In this document: piece after piece, positions 19,154 through 28,924 of the stretch
Position numbering within the stretch: position 1 is the stretch's first letter
How the letters are laid out: each line of letters opens with the position of its first letter
Source of the DNA: Neoaquamicrobium sediminum
GTDB taxonomy: Bacteria; Pseudomonadota; Alphaproteobacteria; Rhizobiales; Rhizobiaceae
DNA: 64,000 bases
Direction of reading: 5' to 3'
Assembly (NCBI RefSeq): GCF_013240295.1
Contig: NZ_JABETK010000003.1
Location: 434,001-498,000 of the forward strand
Position numbers and translations under genes: made by a program
The notes under the pieces: model-generated
Told to the model about the DNA's origin: nothing
Database searches by the model: none
The model's input: only the letters and a program-made list of their open reading frames with translations

Positions 19154-19191
19154 CTTAGCGTGTCTGCGGGAACAGTTCTTGTTCCCACCCC
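19154..19191 (-). repeat. Right inverted repeat of the third Tn3 element
   Basis: Partner of 15997-16034. Its outer base abuts the surviving part of the methylase-helicase gene. Confidence 0.88.
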
Positions 19192-22100
19192 ATGGAGCCG
19201 GTCGAGACGGGCGATCTCGGCCTCGAGCCCGGCCTTCTGCATCAGGCGCTGATCGCCCGATGCGATCGCCTTGGCCATGGCGAACTGGTTTGCCTGCCCC
19301 TCGCCCATGTCCTCAAGCCTGCGAATGGAGGTGTCGCCGGAGAGCGCCGCCGCGATGAAGCGGGCCTTGCGCTCGTTGTTCTGCCACATGGTAGCGTCGA
19401 GCGAACCGAGCGTCGCATAGGCGTAGAGCCCGATCTCCTCATGCTGGTTGCCCTGGCGCACGATGCGGCCCTCGCGCTGCTCGATTTGCGACGGGAGCCA
19501 CGGAACGTCGAGATGGTGGAGCGCCTTCAGGCGCGCCTGCAGATTGACGCCGGTGCCCATGGTTTCCGACGACCCGATCAGGATGCGGACCTTACCGGCG
19601 TTGAAATCGTTGAACAGCCGTTGCTTGGCCTCCGACTTCTTGAAGTCCTGCATGTAGGCGATTTCGGACGGCGGTACGCCGAGACGGACCAGTTCGTCTC
19701 GGATCCAGCGATAGGCCGAGAAGCCGCGCGAGGTCTCGACATTGATGGTGCCGAGGTCGGAGAAGATGAGTTGCCCGGCGCCCGGCTTGTCGAAGGGCTT
19801 GCCGTCCTTGCGGGCATATTCGGTCTCGGCCGTTTCCCGCCAGATTCGGAAGGTGTTTTTGACAAGCGCGTTGAGCTTGTTGCCTTCTTCATTGTCCATG
19901 GCCTGCATGACCAGGCGCAGGTCGATCGCGGCATGGCGGCCGTCGGTGATGACGGAGAGGAGAATGTCGTCACCCGGTTGCGGCGGGCCTTCGCGCTCCT
20001 CGATGGCCTTGATGCGCTGATCGAGCAGACGCTGATAGGCCTTGAACGCCGGCGTCGGCTCGGCGGTGATGATCTGGCGCTTGCCGCCCATGACCTCCGG
20101 CACCTTCACATAGGTGCGAAGATCGGCCGGCTGCACCACGTCGGCGAACGAGCGGAACATCGTGATCAGCTCGGAGACGTTGACGAACTGGGCGAAGCGC
20201 GTGACCGGCTTGTATTTGCCCGATGGCTGCAATTCGAGTTCCGTCGAGGCATCGCCGAAGGTCGACGCCCAGGCATCGAACTCGTGCAGTCCGCGTGTCG
20301 CGAGGGCCGCATGGTCCATCAGCCGCTGCACGGTGAACATCTCGCCCAGCGTGTTGGTGATGGGTGTGCCGGAAGCGAGCACGAGCGCCCTGCCCGGGTT
20401 CTTCGTCTCGACGAAGCGGGATTTGACAAACAGGTCCCAGGCGCGTTGCGAACCGTTCGGATCGACGCCCTTCAGCGTCGACATATTGGTGGCGAATGAG
20501 AGTTTCCTGAACTCCTGCGTCTCGTCTACGATGATCTGGTCGATGCCGATCTCGGAGATGGTCAGCAGATCGTCCTTGCGGGTGGAGAGCGCCTGGAGCC
20601 GCTCCCTGTGTCCCTCCATCATCCGCTCGACCCGCTTGCGCGACAGCCGGTCCTCGCGGTCGACCTTGGTCAACAGCTCGGCATAGGCTTCGAGTTCGTC
20701 CTGGATCATTTGGCTCTCGAAGGCCGAGGGAATCGAGATGAACCGAAATGCAGAGTGCGTGATGATGATCGCGTCCCAGTTGGCGGTCGCGGCGCGCGAA
20801 AGGAAGCGATGGCGCTTCTCCCTGACGAAATTGGCCTCGTCGGCAACGAGGATCCGGGCATTCGGATAGAGCGCCAGGAACTCGCGCGCAGCCTGCGCCA
20901 GGCAGTGGCCGGGAACGACCAGCATCGCCTTGTTGATGAGCCCGAGCCGGCGCTGCTCCATGACCGCGGCGGCAATCGAGAGCGTCTTGCCGGCGCCGAC
21001 GGCATGGGCGACATAGGTCGAGCCGGCCGAGATGATGCGCCAGATCGCCCGCTTCTGGTGCCCGTAAAGAGAAAAGGCGCCCGAGGCGCCTGGAAGCTGG
21101 AGATGGTTCCCGTCGAAATGCCGGGGGACGATATTGTTGAATGTGTCGTTGTAGAGCCGCGCCAGCCGGTCGGTGCGGTCGGGATCGGACCAGATCCAGT
21201 TCTGGAACGCCGTCTTGATTCTTTGCAGCTTCTCCTTCGCCGCTTCCGTCTCGACCGTGTTGAGGACGCGCCGCTCGACATCGCCGTCCTTCACGGTGTC
21301 GAAAATCTGCGGAATGGACGAATTGAGGGCATCCGACAGCAACTGCCCGGCATTGCGGCGATGCGTGCCCCATTGGGTCGTGCCGGCGGCCGAATATTGC
21401 AGGCCGTAGGCGGTCACCGTCCAGCACGCCAGTTCCGGCGTGTGATGGATGGTGATGTCGGTATCCATCATCTCCTTGACGAAGGCGACGATATCGGCGG
21501 CCGGAATCCACGGCGCCCCGAGCCGGGCGGTGATATCGGAGGGACGAAGGTCGGCCGGCTGAACCGCCTGCAACGCGGTGACATTGCGAGCGAAGCCCGG
21601 ATCGAGCGCCGCGGCGGCCTTGGCTGTTTCCAGCTTCGAGCGCACGGCGCCGGAGAGATAGGCGTCCGCCATCTGCCATGAGCCATCGGCGGGATCGCGG
21701 AAGATGGCGTCGCCCAGCTCAGTGATCACCTCGCCGGCGTCGCGGTGCAGCAACTCGGCTATGTGGTCCGGATCGACAGCCCCGCGCTCGTTCAGCACCA
21801 CGGCAAGGGCATCGGCGGCGCTGGCGATGACGGGCGGAGGCGGAGGCGCGATCACGCGCTCGGTGAAGATCGGTCCGGGCCTGGCCGTATTGGTTTCGAG
21901 GTCGTAGTCCTCGATCGACGCCACCAGCCAGCAATCGGGATCGTCGAGGAACGGCTGGAGGTTGGGACGGCGGTGCGTCTCGCGCACCTCGCCGGTCTCC
22001 TCGTCATCGCTGGTCGAGACGGTGGTGAAATTGATCGGGCCGAACGCGCGCACGAAGTTCGACCATGCAATTCGGAGTTTCACCTGCGCCGGCTTCCACG

Positions 22101-23689
22101 GCCGGTCGAACTCCTGAAGCTTCAGCACCTCGCGCAGCGCGTCCCGGATCGGGATCAGCTTGCGGATGATGCGGGCGTGTTTCTCCGGGACGCCGTCCGA
22201 ACCCCTGCCCTTGCGGACGGTGATCGTCACGGCCTCGCCGTCGACCATCTGCATCAGGGCGGTGTTCTTGGCCACAAAGTAGCTGCCTTCGCGGATTGAA
22301 ATGTCCGCGGCCCCAGTGGCGAGATCGGACGCGCAAGCATCCTCGTCCCCGGCGTCGGCCTCGATGATTTCAGGCTCGCCATCGTAAAGTGCTTCCGGAA
22401 GGGCGAGGATGGCTGCGGACAATGCCGCGTCGAGATCGACGCCGGCGCGCGGCAGGCAGGCATAGGTCTCGTCGGGACCGTAGATACCGCGCCGCAGGGC
22501 GTGGTCTCCAAGCACCAGGTGGGGGTGGTCGGCAAACCAGCGATTGACGCGGATGGCGCCCTCGTCTTCCGTTGCGGGACGGACCTCGACAAGATCGAGC
22601 CAGGAGGCGGGGCCGGCGGCTTCATCGTCCCGGCGCTTGCGGAAGAACAGGACATCGACCACGACGTCCGTGCCGGCCTCAGCGCGGAAACTGCCCTCGG
22701 GCAGGCGGATCGCTCCAACGAGGTCGGCCATGCCGGCGATCTCCTCGCGGGCGCGGGCGTCCGCCTTGTCCATCGTGCCGCTCGAGGTGACGAAAGCGGC
22801 GAGGCCTCCGGGCTTCAGCCGGTCGATCGCCTTGACGATGAAGAAGTCGTGCAGCCTGAGCGAGAGCGTCCGGAAAGCCCGGTCGCTGCGCACGATCCGG
22901 TCGGAAAATGGCGGATTGCCGATCGCCAGATCGAAATGCCGTGGCAGGTTCGCGCGGGCGAAATCGCCGGTGAGGATTTTGGCGCGTGGCTGCAGAAGCC
23001 GCGCGATTCGGGGGCGGTGACGGGATCGATCTCAATCCCCGTCACTTGGCTGACGTCGCGCAGGCCCTCGGGCATCAGCGCCGGGAACAGGCCGGTTCCG
23101 ATCCCTGGCTCGAGCACGCACCCGCCACGCCAGCCGAGTCGCTGCATCCCGGCCCAGATCGCCCGGATGATGTATTCGGGCGTGAAATGGGCATATTGGG
23201 TGCAGCGTGAGAGCGAGGCATAGTCGCCGGCGTCGACGGCGCTTTCCAGCGCTGCGCCGATCTCCTCCCAGCCCTTGCGGAAACCGTCTTCCCCGGCCGG
23301 CGAAACACGCCATTGGCGAGGTCCGACGCCCCGAAGCCGGTGAATTTGATCAGCGCCGCCTGCTCCTGGGCTGTCGCCGGGCGCTGCTCCTCAAGGAGAT
23401 CGGCGGCGAGCCGGATCGCCGCGAGATTGTCGCGGGCGCGATCGCGCCACGACTTTGCAAGGCCGCGCGTGCCGGAGAGATGGAAGTTCTCGGCCTTTGT
23501 GGCCGGAAGCCTCGTCGGCTGCGCCGCCGGCGTGGCCAGCGCGGCCGGCGCCGGCGAGAGCGGAGAGGGATCGTCATCGTTCGGGCCGTCCTCGAACGTC
23601 GCGGAAAGGGCGGTAACGTCAAGGCTGAGGCCGGACGAGAGTGCGGTGTTGCCGAAGAGGTCGAGCGTGAAGGGATCGTCGTGGCTCAT
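19192..23689 (-). pseudogene. Giant DNA methylase / SNF2-type helicase of mobile elements, C-terminus truncated
   Basis: About 1,500 codons survive. The start MSHDDPFTLDLFGNTALSSG is preceded by AAGGAGA. An N-terminal methyltransferase-like domain has the SAM-binding VLEPGIGTGLFPA and the N6-adenine motif IGNPPFSDRIV (about 22910). The C-terminal half is a superfamily 2 helicase: HAVGAGKTLS (Walker A), IIVDETQEF (motif II) and QIEQREGRIVRQGNQ (motif VI). Two breaks lie at the G-run complements 23291-23294 and 23010-23014, and each is cured by one base. The third Tn3 element cuts the gene at LDRLH, losing the true C-terminus. Such proteins are conserved backbone genes of alphaproteobacterial conjugative elements; their role is unproven. 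Confidence 0.82.
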
Positions 23690-23889
23690 GGAAAGTATCT
23701 CCTTGAGGTGATGGCGCGCGCCGCCGCCCCACCGGAGAGGTCCGGCGGGGTGGCGATCGCGAAGTTGGGAGGAGCGGACATACGAAGCCCGGCCCGTGGC
23801 CGGGCTGTCGCAGATTGCAGGGGCGGTGCGGTCTATGCGCCCTTGGCAGGCAGTGTCTGGCCGAGAGCGCCGGCCCTCGCCGCCTCGAC

Positions 23890-24387
23890 CTAGAACTCTT
23901 CGAGAATCTCGGTCGTTGAACGGTAGCGTATGGCGTCGGCGGTGATCAGCATGACGCTGCCGCCAAATCCGTCAGGCCGCATCTTCGTGCAGGTAAACGA
24001 GGTCGTCACGACGATCTCGTCGATCGTCGCCGAACGGCGCACAATGTCCTGGAACATCCGGTCCCAGCCGTTGCCGGACTCAGTGAGATCGATGTCGATA
24101 TCGCCCAGTGGATCGTCGCCGGCTTCCGCGTCGTGCTTTGCGAGCAACGCCGCGACGTGTGTCCCGACGCAGGTGTTTTCGTTCAACGGCGCGGCTTCCC
24201 AAGCCGCGTGCAGATCGCCGATCGGCAGGGTGACGACATCGCTTGGCCCGCACCAGGAATGGAGGTACATGCCGCCGTCCTGCTCGTCGGTGTCGAACAC
24301 GAGCCCGCGCAACAGGCGTTCAAGCGGCGTCATGTCCGTGCCCGAAATAACCGGCTGCACGACGGTCGGAGAGTGGTAATCCGCCAT
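23890..24387 (-). CDS. Hypothetical mobile-element protein
   Basis: 165 residues, starting MADYHSPTVVQPVISGTDMT, with a strong ribosome-binding site (GAGGGGAGGG). The protein is acidic and soluble, with DGGMYLHSWCGPSDVVTLPI and CVGTHVAALLAKHDAEAGDD visible. There is no signal peptide or membrane helix and I recognise no family. It sits between the methylase-helicase and the DUF1419 gene on the same strand, so it is probably part of the same mobile-element operon. Confidence 0.65.
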   Translation of the reverse strand: MADYHSPTVVQPVISGTDMTPLERLLRGLVFDTDEQDGGMYLHSWCGPSDVVTLPIGDLHAAWEAAPLNENTCVGTHVAALLAKHDAEAGDDPLGDIDIDLTESGNGWDRMFQDIVRRSATIDEIVVTTSFTCTKMRPDGFGGSVMLITADAIRYRSTTEILEEF

Positions 24388-24399
24388 CTTTCCCTCCCC

Positions 24400-25005
24400 T
24401 CAGGCCGCGAGCGGCTCGGGGAGATGCCTGAGCTGCACAGGCAGCTTGGCCTCGATCTCGGCGTGGGTCAGGTCGTCGAGCAGTTTCAGGATCGTGCCCC
24501 GGCCGCCGCCATAAACCAGCACGGTTCGCTTGCCCTGGTCAGCCTCGGGCCATCTGTCGTCCGCATAGCCCCGGTAGTCGCCATGGGTCGCGCTCCAGAT
24601 GTGGTCGAGGCGCTCGGTGCGCGTCATGGCCCGCACCGGGCGGGATTCCCGCTCGACGATCACATCGCGCATGCGATCGGGCGAACCCTTTGCCGAGAGA
24701 TCGCGATAGCCGTGGAAATACCGGGCGCGCCCGTCGATCGAGAGCGTGAAGAACACGCTGGTGACCGATCCCGTCATGAACTCGCGCAGGGCGAACATAT
24801 CCCCGCGCATCCAGAGCGGCGGCAGAATCTCGAACATATAGTCGTGCTCGGCCCTACCGATCTCGAACCATTCCCCGTCATAGAGACGGCTCGTGAGGCG
24901 TGCCTTCCTCATCGGCGCCTGGCCGTGGCGGTCGAACATCTGGAACATCTCCCGGCGCGTCGCGACGCCCTCGAATATCTTGCGAGAGGAAGATTGGGTG
25001 ATCAT
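24400..25005 (-). CDS. DUF1419 family protein
   Basis: 201 residues. The stretches IFEGVATRREMFQMFDRHG, DGEWFEIGRAEHDYMFEILP and MREFMTGSVTSVFF-like LREFMTGSVTSVFFTLSI are what I know from DUF1419 proteins of rhizobial and other alphaproteobacterial plasmids. It is soluble, with no known activity. AGGAGCCGCA precedes the ATG. It lies 12 bases upstream of the hypothetical gene, in operon-like arrangement. Confidence 0.7.
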   Translation of the reverse strand: MITQSSSRKIFEGVATRREMFQMFDRHGQAPMRKARLTSRLYDGEWFEIGRAEHDYMFEILPPLWMRGDMFALREFMTGSVTSVFFTLSIDGRARYFHGYRDLSAKGSPDRMRDVIVERESRPVRAMTRTERLDHIWSATHGDYRGYADDRWPEADQGKRTVLVYGGGRGTILKLLDDLTHAEIEAKLPVQLRHLPEPLAA

Positions 25006-25198
25006 TGCGGCTCCTGTCGTCCGTCGGCATCAAGCGCGATCCTGTCCACCCGACCGGACCATCCTCTTCATGCCTTCTCATCACCCCTTCTCGCGGCCGC
25101 CTCTCCGGTCCGGCGGGTCAAGGGCCGCGAAGCGGGCGCAGCTTCCCTTGACGCGCCGGCCTGGCATGCGGCAGCTATTTCATCCCTCTTCTTCGCTC

Positions 25199-26110
25199 CT
25201 ATTTCCCCGTCATCTCGCCGCGACGCGCACGTTGCTGGTCGTTCCAGTCCTCGGAGCTAGGGGTCAGCCGTGAGAACCGGCAACCACCGTCCGCCGCATG
25301 GCCGCGGATGCGCTCAGCATAGGCATCGCCCTGCCGGTTGGCGTCGGTCGCCGCGACGAGCATTCGGTCCCGGCGGCGCGCCAGGTCGGCGATGGCGGCA
25401 TCGGTCATCGGCGACCACCCGCCCCCGGTGCTGACATAGAGAGTGCGCGTCTCCGGACCCGCGATGGCGGCAAGGCTCATCGCGTCGATCGCGGCCTCGG
25501 TAATGCAGACGCGAAGGGGGTCAAGATCGCCGAACCTGAACAGCTCCTTGCCGCCGCCGGTCGAGAAGCCCCGCCACTTGGGGCCACGCTCTTCCCATCC
25601 GATCAAACGCCCGGCGGCATCGGTGTGCGCGGCCCACATGCTGCCATGCGGGCCCTCGCGCAGGACATTCTGATCGATGGCGGCTCGGATGATGGTATCG
25701 GGGAGGCCGCGCGTTCGGTCAAGGTAGCGCCAGGTCGGCGACCCCGGCCGGGGAACCGGGCGGGCTTGCCAGCGCCCGGCGAGAGTGGCTGGCGGCCGGT
25801 CCCGCGCAGGTCGTTCCCAAGTCGGTGCGCTCGGCGCGAGCCCGACAACCTCGCCGATCCGTTCGAGCGCCTGGACGAATCCGGTCGCGCCGAGATGTTC
25901 GGCCAGTCCGAAGACGTCGCCTTTCGCGTCCGACAGCGGATCGAACCAGCCCGCCCCATCGTGAATGACGATGATGATCTCGCCGTCCACCCGCCGGTAC
26001 TTCACCGCGCGGCGCGTGCTTTCCTTGATGTCGATCTTCCAACCGTCCGCCTCAAGGACGGCGCCGCACGATACTTTTGCGCGCAGCTCCTCGATTTCTT
26101 GTCTGTCCAT
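25199..26110 (-). CDS. DUF3991 / TOPRIM domain protein
   Basis: 303 residues from MDRQEIEELRAKVSCGAVLE. The N-terminal DUF3991-like part has VFGLAEHLGATGFVQALERI. The C-terminal TOPRIM fold shows the acidic motifs ITEAAIDAMSLAAI and MLVAATDANRQGDAYAERI. The combination is common in primase-like proteins of plasmids and integrative elements, where TOPRIM binds metal for nucleotidyl transfer or cleavage. I chose the ATG at 26110; the frame stays open 45 codons upstream in low-complexity sequence. Whether it is catalytically active is not visible. Confidence 0.8.
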   Translation of the reverse strand: MDRQEIEELRAKVSCGAVLEADGWKIDIKESTRRAVKYRRVDGEIIIVIHDGAGWFDPLSDAKGDVFGLAEHLGATGFVQALERIGEVVGLAPSAPTWERPARDRPPATLAGRWQARPVPRPGSPTWRYLDRTRGLPDTIIRAAIDQNVLREGPHGSMWAAHTDAAGRLIGWEERGPKWRGFSTGGGKELFRFGDLDPLRVCITEAAIDAMSLAAIAGPETRTLYVSTGGGWSPMTDAAIADLARRRDRMLVAATDANRQGDAYAERIRGHAADGGCRFSRLTPSSEDWNDQQRARRGEMTGK

Positions 26111-26318
26111 GTTCGCTTGCCGGTTTCGCCCGATCACGGGTCCGGCCCCTTTCTCTTCCGGTTTGACTTGCCCGTCTTCTCCGGGCGCGCCTCCTGCCTC
26201 CGCGAAGACCGAAGGGCGCCAAGGGCGCGGCTGGCAACCCGGCAATTCTGACGGGCCTCGTCCGCGGCGAAGCCTCCCTTGCGCCCTTCCGGGCGCAAGC
26301 GGTAGGCAATGGCCCGGC

Positions 26319-26501
26319 TCAATGAGCCGGGCGGGAAACCCAGGGATCGTATTCGTGGATCAGCTCGACCTCGGCATCGTCGAGGTCTTCGCTCGGCATG
26401 ACGCCGTATTCGCCATCGACGCGGAACAGGGTGACGGGGATCATCAGGGTGCGGGCGAGATCGAAAGCGTGATTCTGTGCGAGGGAAAGATCGTGTGACA
26501 T
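26319..26501 (-). CDS. Small hypothetical protein
   Basis: 60 residues, starting MSHDLSLAQNHAFDLARTLM, acidic in its second half (SEDLDDAEVELIHEYDPWV). It lies upstream of the DUF3991/TOPRIM gene on the same strand. Small proteins of this sort accompany DUF1419 clusters. No family is assigned. Confidence 0.5.
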   Translation of the reverse strand: MSHDLSLAQNHAFDLARTLMIPVTLFRVDGEYGVMPSEDLDDAEVELIHEYDPWVSRPAH

Positions 26502-26759
26502 TGTAGGGCTCCGTCCGTGGGCGGGGCCGATCCCCGCTCTGGCGCCCGACGGGTCCGGGGCCCGGCCGCAATCATCGCGCAGGCGAAGCCGCAGCGGCCG
26601 CACGCTCGCGTAGCGGACCCCTCGTGGGTTGATTGGAGGAGGACGGACCTGGACCAGGAAGCCAGCGGAACAAGCGGGAATCGGACCTGCGCGTGGATGT
26701 GTCCGGTCCAGTCTCATCCTTCCCGGTTGCAGAAACACATCGGGAAACCGGTCCAGTAT

Positions 26760-27204
26760 CCCTTCGCACTCACCGTTGCGCGTGGTGCGCTACCAGGCGC
26801 CGCTTCGGCAAGAAGGAGCTGGAGCGGCTCGCGTTTATCCGGCACGCCCGCGACCTCGGCATCACCATCGAATCTATCCGCGAGCTGATCGACCTGGCGG
26901 CCATGCCAAGAAGCCCTGCGCGGATGCCGACAGGATCGCGAAGGAGCAGCTCCAGTCTGTCAGGGAGCGCATCGCGCAGCTGAGGCGGCTCGAGAAGGAA
27001 TTGGAGCGGATCGCGACCTGCTGCACCGGGGACACGGTCGGCGACTGCAACGTCATCCCCGCGCTCGCGGATCACGCGCTGTGCGACAGCGAACATTTGA
27101 AGCCGATGCCCTTGGTCATGAACGGGAGCGCTGGCCGCCGCCGTTCATCCGCGCGCACCATAATTAGCGCACGAATCGACCAGCCGGGCGGGACCTGCCA
27201 CTAG
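26760..27204 (+). pseudogene. MerR-family metalloregulator, broken
   Basis: Joining two frames gives RRFGKKELERLAFIRHARDL, GITIESIRELIDLA, KKPCADADRIAKEQLQSVRE and RRLEKELERIATCCTGDTVG plus DCNVIPALADHALC. This is the second half of the MerR DNA-binding domain, the dimerisation coil and a Cys-containing metal loop (CC, and C of DCNV). One base is missing near 26900. The first about 35 residues (HTH start) are not recognisable upstream of 26760, so the gene is also 5'-damaged. Similar regulators control metal-efflux genes, which fits the adjacent transporter. Confidence 0.65.
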
Positions 27205-27477
27205 CTCGTCGGACAGCGCCATCAGCTTGTCGATCCTCGGGTCGCTGAGACGATAGCGGACGAACCGGCCCTGCTGCTCGCCGAGAACGAGGCCACACTC
27301 GGCCAGGCACCTCAAGTGGTTGGAGGCGTTCGGCTGCGACAGGCCCGTCACGGCGACGATGTCGCTCACCGACGCGGGGCCGCCGCGAAGCACTTCCAGG
27401 ATCGAAAGCCGCGACGGATCGGAGAAACCCCGGAAAAGCTTGGCCTGAAGGTTTACCGGGCGGGTCTCGACGAGCAT
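27145..27477 (-). CDS. ArsR-family metal sensor, CmtR-like
   Basis: 110-residue winged-helix repressor. FSDPSRLSILEVLRGGPASV and VTGLSQPNASNHLRCLAECG give the wing-helix core. The recognition helix holds Cys-x3-Cys (LRCLAECGL) and a third cysteine is near the C-terminus (VDSC). This is the metal-ligand set of the Cd/Pb sensor CmtR. I chose the ATG at 27477 because AGGTGGAGAG precedes it. Longer starts would run through the palindrome at 27492-27515, which is probably its operator. It is divergent from the HMA-CDF transporter it likely controls. The convergent overlap with the MerR remnant suggests shuffling. Confidence 0.82.
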   Translation of the reverse strand: MLVETRPVNLQAKLFRGFSDPSRLSILEVLRGGPASVSDIVAVTGLSQPNASNHLRCLAECGLVLGEQQGRFVRYRLSDPRIDKLMALSDELVAGPARLVDSCANYGARG

Positions 27478-27491
27478 CTCTCCACCTCTCG

Positions 27492-27515
27492 ACATATCAC
27501 CACACAATGATATGT
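27492..27515. promoter_or_regulatory. Operator palindrome of the CmtR-like repressor
   Basis: ACATATCA and TGATATGT form a perfect 8-bp inverted repeat with an 8-base spacer. It lies between the divergent repressor and transporter genes, 15 bases from the repressor start. Position and symmetry are those of ArsR/SmtB-type operators. Confidence 0.7.
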
Positions 27516-27549
27516 AACTGGTGAGTTCCTGAAAGAGGCATATACGGCA

Positions 27550-28413
27550 ATGGCCAACGGCAACGCAACATCGTCGACCGAGGCGGCGCGCTACAACGTG
27601 ACCGGAATGGACTGCGCGTCCTGCGCCGCGAAGATAGAGAAGGCGGCGCGCGGCGTCGCAGGGGTCCGGGACGTGAAGGTGTCGATCGCCTCGCAAGTCA
27701 TGACGCTCTCGGTCGACGATCCGGGCACCCGCCTTCCCGCCGTCGAAGCCGCCGTGACCGACCTAGGCTATCGGCTGAACCGCGTCAGCGAAGCCTCGGA
27801 TGACGACGACGATGACAGGATTCCCGATCTCTCGCACGTGACTCCTGCCTACAAGCGGGCGCTATGGATCGTGGTGCTCCTCAACGTCGGCTACGGGATC
27901 GTCGAGGCCGCCGGGAGCTTCCTCGCCGGGTCGCAGGCACTGCAGGCCGACTCGCTCGACTTCATTGGCGATGGGCTGATCTCGTTCCTGGGCTTGATGG
28001 CTGTCGGCTGGCCTCGCGGCCCGCGCCAAGGCCGCGCTGCTCCAGGGCGTGTTCCTCGGCCTCCTGGGTCTCGGCGTGATGGCCTCTACCGCGTACCGGA
28101 TCTTCGTCGAACACCAGCCCGAGTCCCTGCTCATGGGCGGATTCGCCGTCGTCGCCCTCGCGGTGAATGTCGCCGCGCCGCGGTGCTGATCCCGCACCGG
28201 AAAGGCGACGCGAACGTGCGGGCGGTCTGGCTATTCTCCCGCAACGATGCCATCGGGAACCTGATGGTCGTGCTCGCGGCCGGCCTGGTCTTCTGGACTG
28301 GAACGCAATGGCCAGACCTCGTCGTCGCCTTCATCATCGCGGGCCTGTTCCTGCAATCAGCCTGGTCGATCATCCGGGATGCGCGGAGCGACCTGCGGGA
28401 CGCAAAAGGATGA
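27550..28413 (+). CDS. CDF-type cation efflux protein with N-terminal HMA domain (two compensating frame changes)
   Basis: An N-terminal heavy-metal-associated domain (YNVTGMDCASCAAKIEKAA) is followed by a cation-diffusion-facilitator core. YKRALWIVVLLNVGYGIVEA and QALQADSLDFIGDGLISFLG give the first helices, and NDAIGNLMVVLAAGLVFW and VVAFIIAGLFLQSAWSII the last. About 28010-28180 reads as nonsense in frame, while the third frame gives LAARAKAALLQGVFLGLLGL and MGGFAVVALAVNVAA. Two frame changes therefore cancel and leave the ORF open. If they are real, the centre of the transporter is destroyed. The likely role is export of a divalent metal, controlled by the adjacent CmtR-like repressor. 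Confidence 0.75.
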   Translation: MANGNATSSTEAARYNVTGMDCASCAAKIEKAARGVAGVRDVKVSIASQVMTLSVDDPGTRLPAVEAAVTDLGYRLNRVSEASDDDDDDRIPDLSHVTPAYKRALWIVVLLNVGYGIVEAAGSFLAGSQALQADSLDFIGDGLISFLGLMAVGWPRGPRQGRAAPGRVPRPPGSRRDGLYRVPDLRRTPARVPAHGRIRRRRPRGECRRAAVLIPHRKGDANVRAVWLFSRNDAIGNLMVVLAAGLVFWTGTQWPDLVVAFIIAGLFLQSAWSIIRDARSDLRDAKG

Positions 28414-28896
28414 AGGCCCGGCTAATCGGCTTCTCGTGCGTCTCGGCGGCGCTGGCCGCTGACCAGATCACGAAGGAAGCCGTCCTCGGCAACATGGATG
28501 CGCTCTCTCGGAGTGGAAGTGCTGCCTGTGCTCGACCTCGTCTACCTGCGGAATCCAGGCATCAGCTTCGGCATGTTAGGCGGGATGCCGCGGTGGCTGC
28601 TGGTGCTTGCAAGCTTGGTTATCGTGGGAATCCTTCTGACGTGGATGTGGCGCACCGCTCGGCCAGTGGTGGCCACCGCGCTGGGACTGATATCCGGAGG
28701 GGCGATTGGCAATATCGTCGACCGAGTCCGGTTGGGCGCTGTGACGGATTTCCTCGACTTTCACGTTGGCGGGTACCATTGGCCAGCGTTCAACCTGGCG
28801 GATGTGGCGATCGTATGCGGCGCGGCGCTCATGCTGCTCGATGGAGTTCTGGCTCCCAGCAACGTCGAAACGCGGGCGGGCAAAGAGCCCTCCTGA
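28410..28896 (+). CDS. lspA: Lipoprotein signal peptidase (signal peptidase II), one frameshift
   Basis: About 162 codons. The start MKARLIGFSCVSAALAADQI overlaps the CDF stop. After a break near 28497 the frame continues GVEVLPVLDLVYLRNPGISF and GAIGNIVDRVRLGAVTDFLD. The two catalytic aspartates are in IVDRVR and VTDFLDF. Signal peptidase II cleaves lipoprotein signal peptides in the inner membrane. A copy of lspA inside a metal-efflux cluster recalls pbrC of lead-resistance operons, where it is cotranscribed with the pump. Span length (1 modulo 3) implies +1 or -2. Confidence 0.8.
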
Positions 28897-28924
28897 CGCG
28901 CTGCGTTCCCCGTTGCCAAGCCTC

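Larger units (their letters stand above)
15997..19191 (-). mobile_element. Tn3-family element without resolvase (third Tn3)
   Basis: 3,195 bp bounded by 38-bp imperfect inverted repeats that begin GGGG and contain GGAACAAGAACTGTTCCC (15997-16034 and 19154-19191). The only gene is a 992-residue transposase. There is no tnpR or res region, as in IS1071-like elements. Flanking pentamers (GCTTT, ATGGA) differ, so no target duplication is visible. Its right end sits inside the methylase-helicase gene and has removed that gene's C-terminus. Confidence 0.92.

Noticed and set aside
19192..21681. Plus-strand frames of 435 and 357 codons
   Set aside because: They lie opposite the methylase-helicase, whose motifs are clear on the minus strand. 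The plus translations have no recognisable domain.
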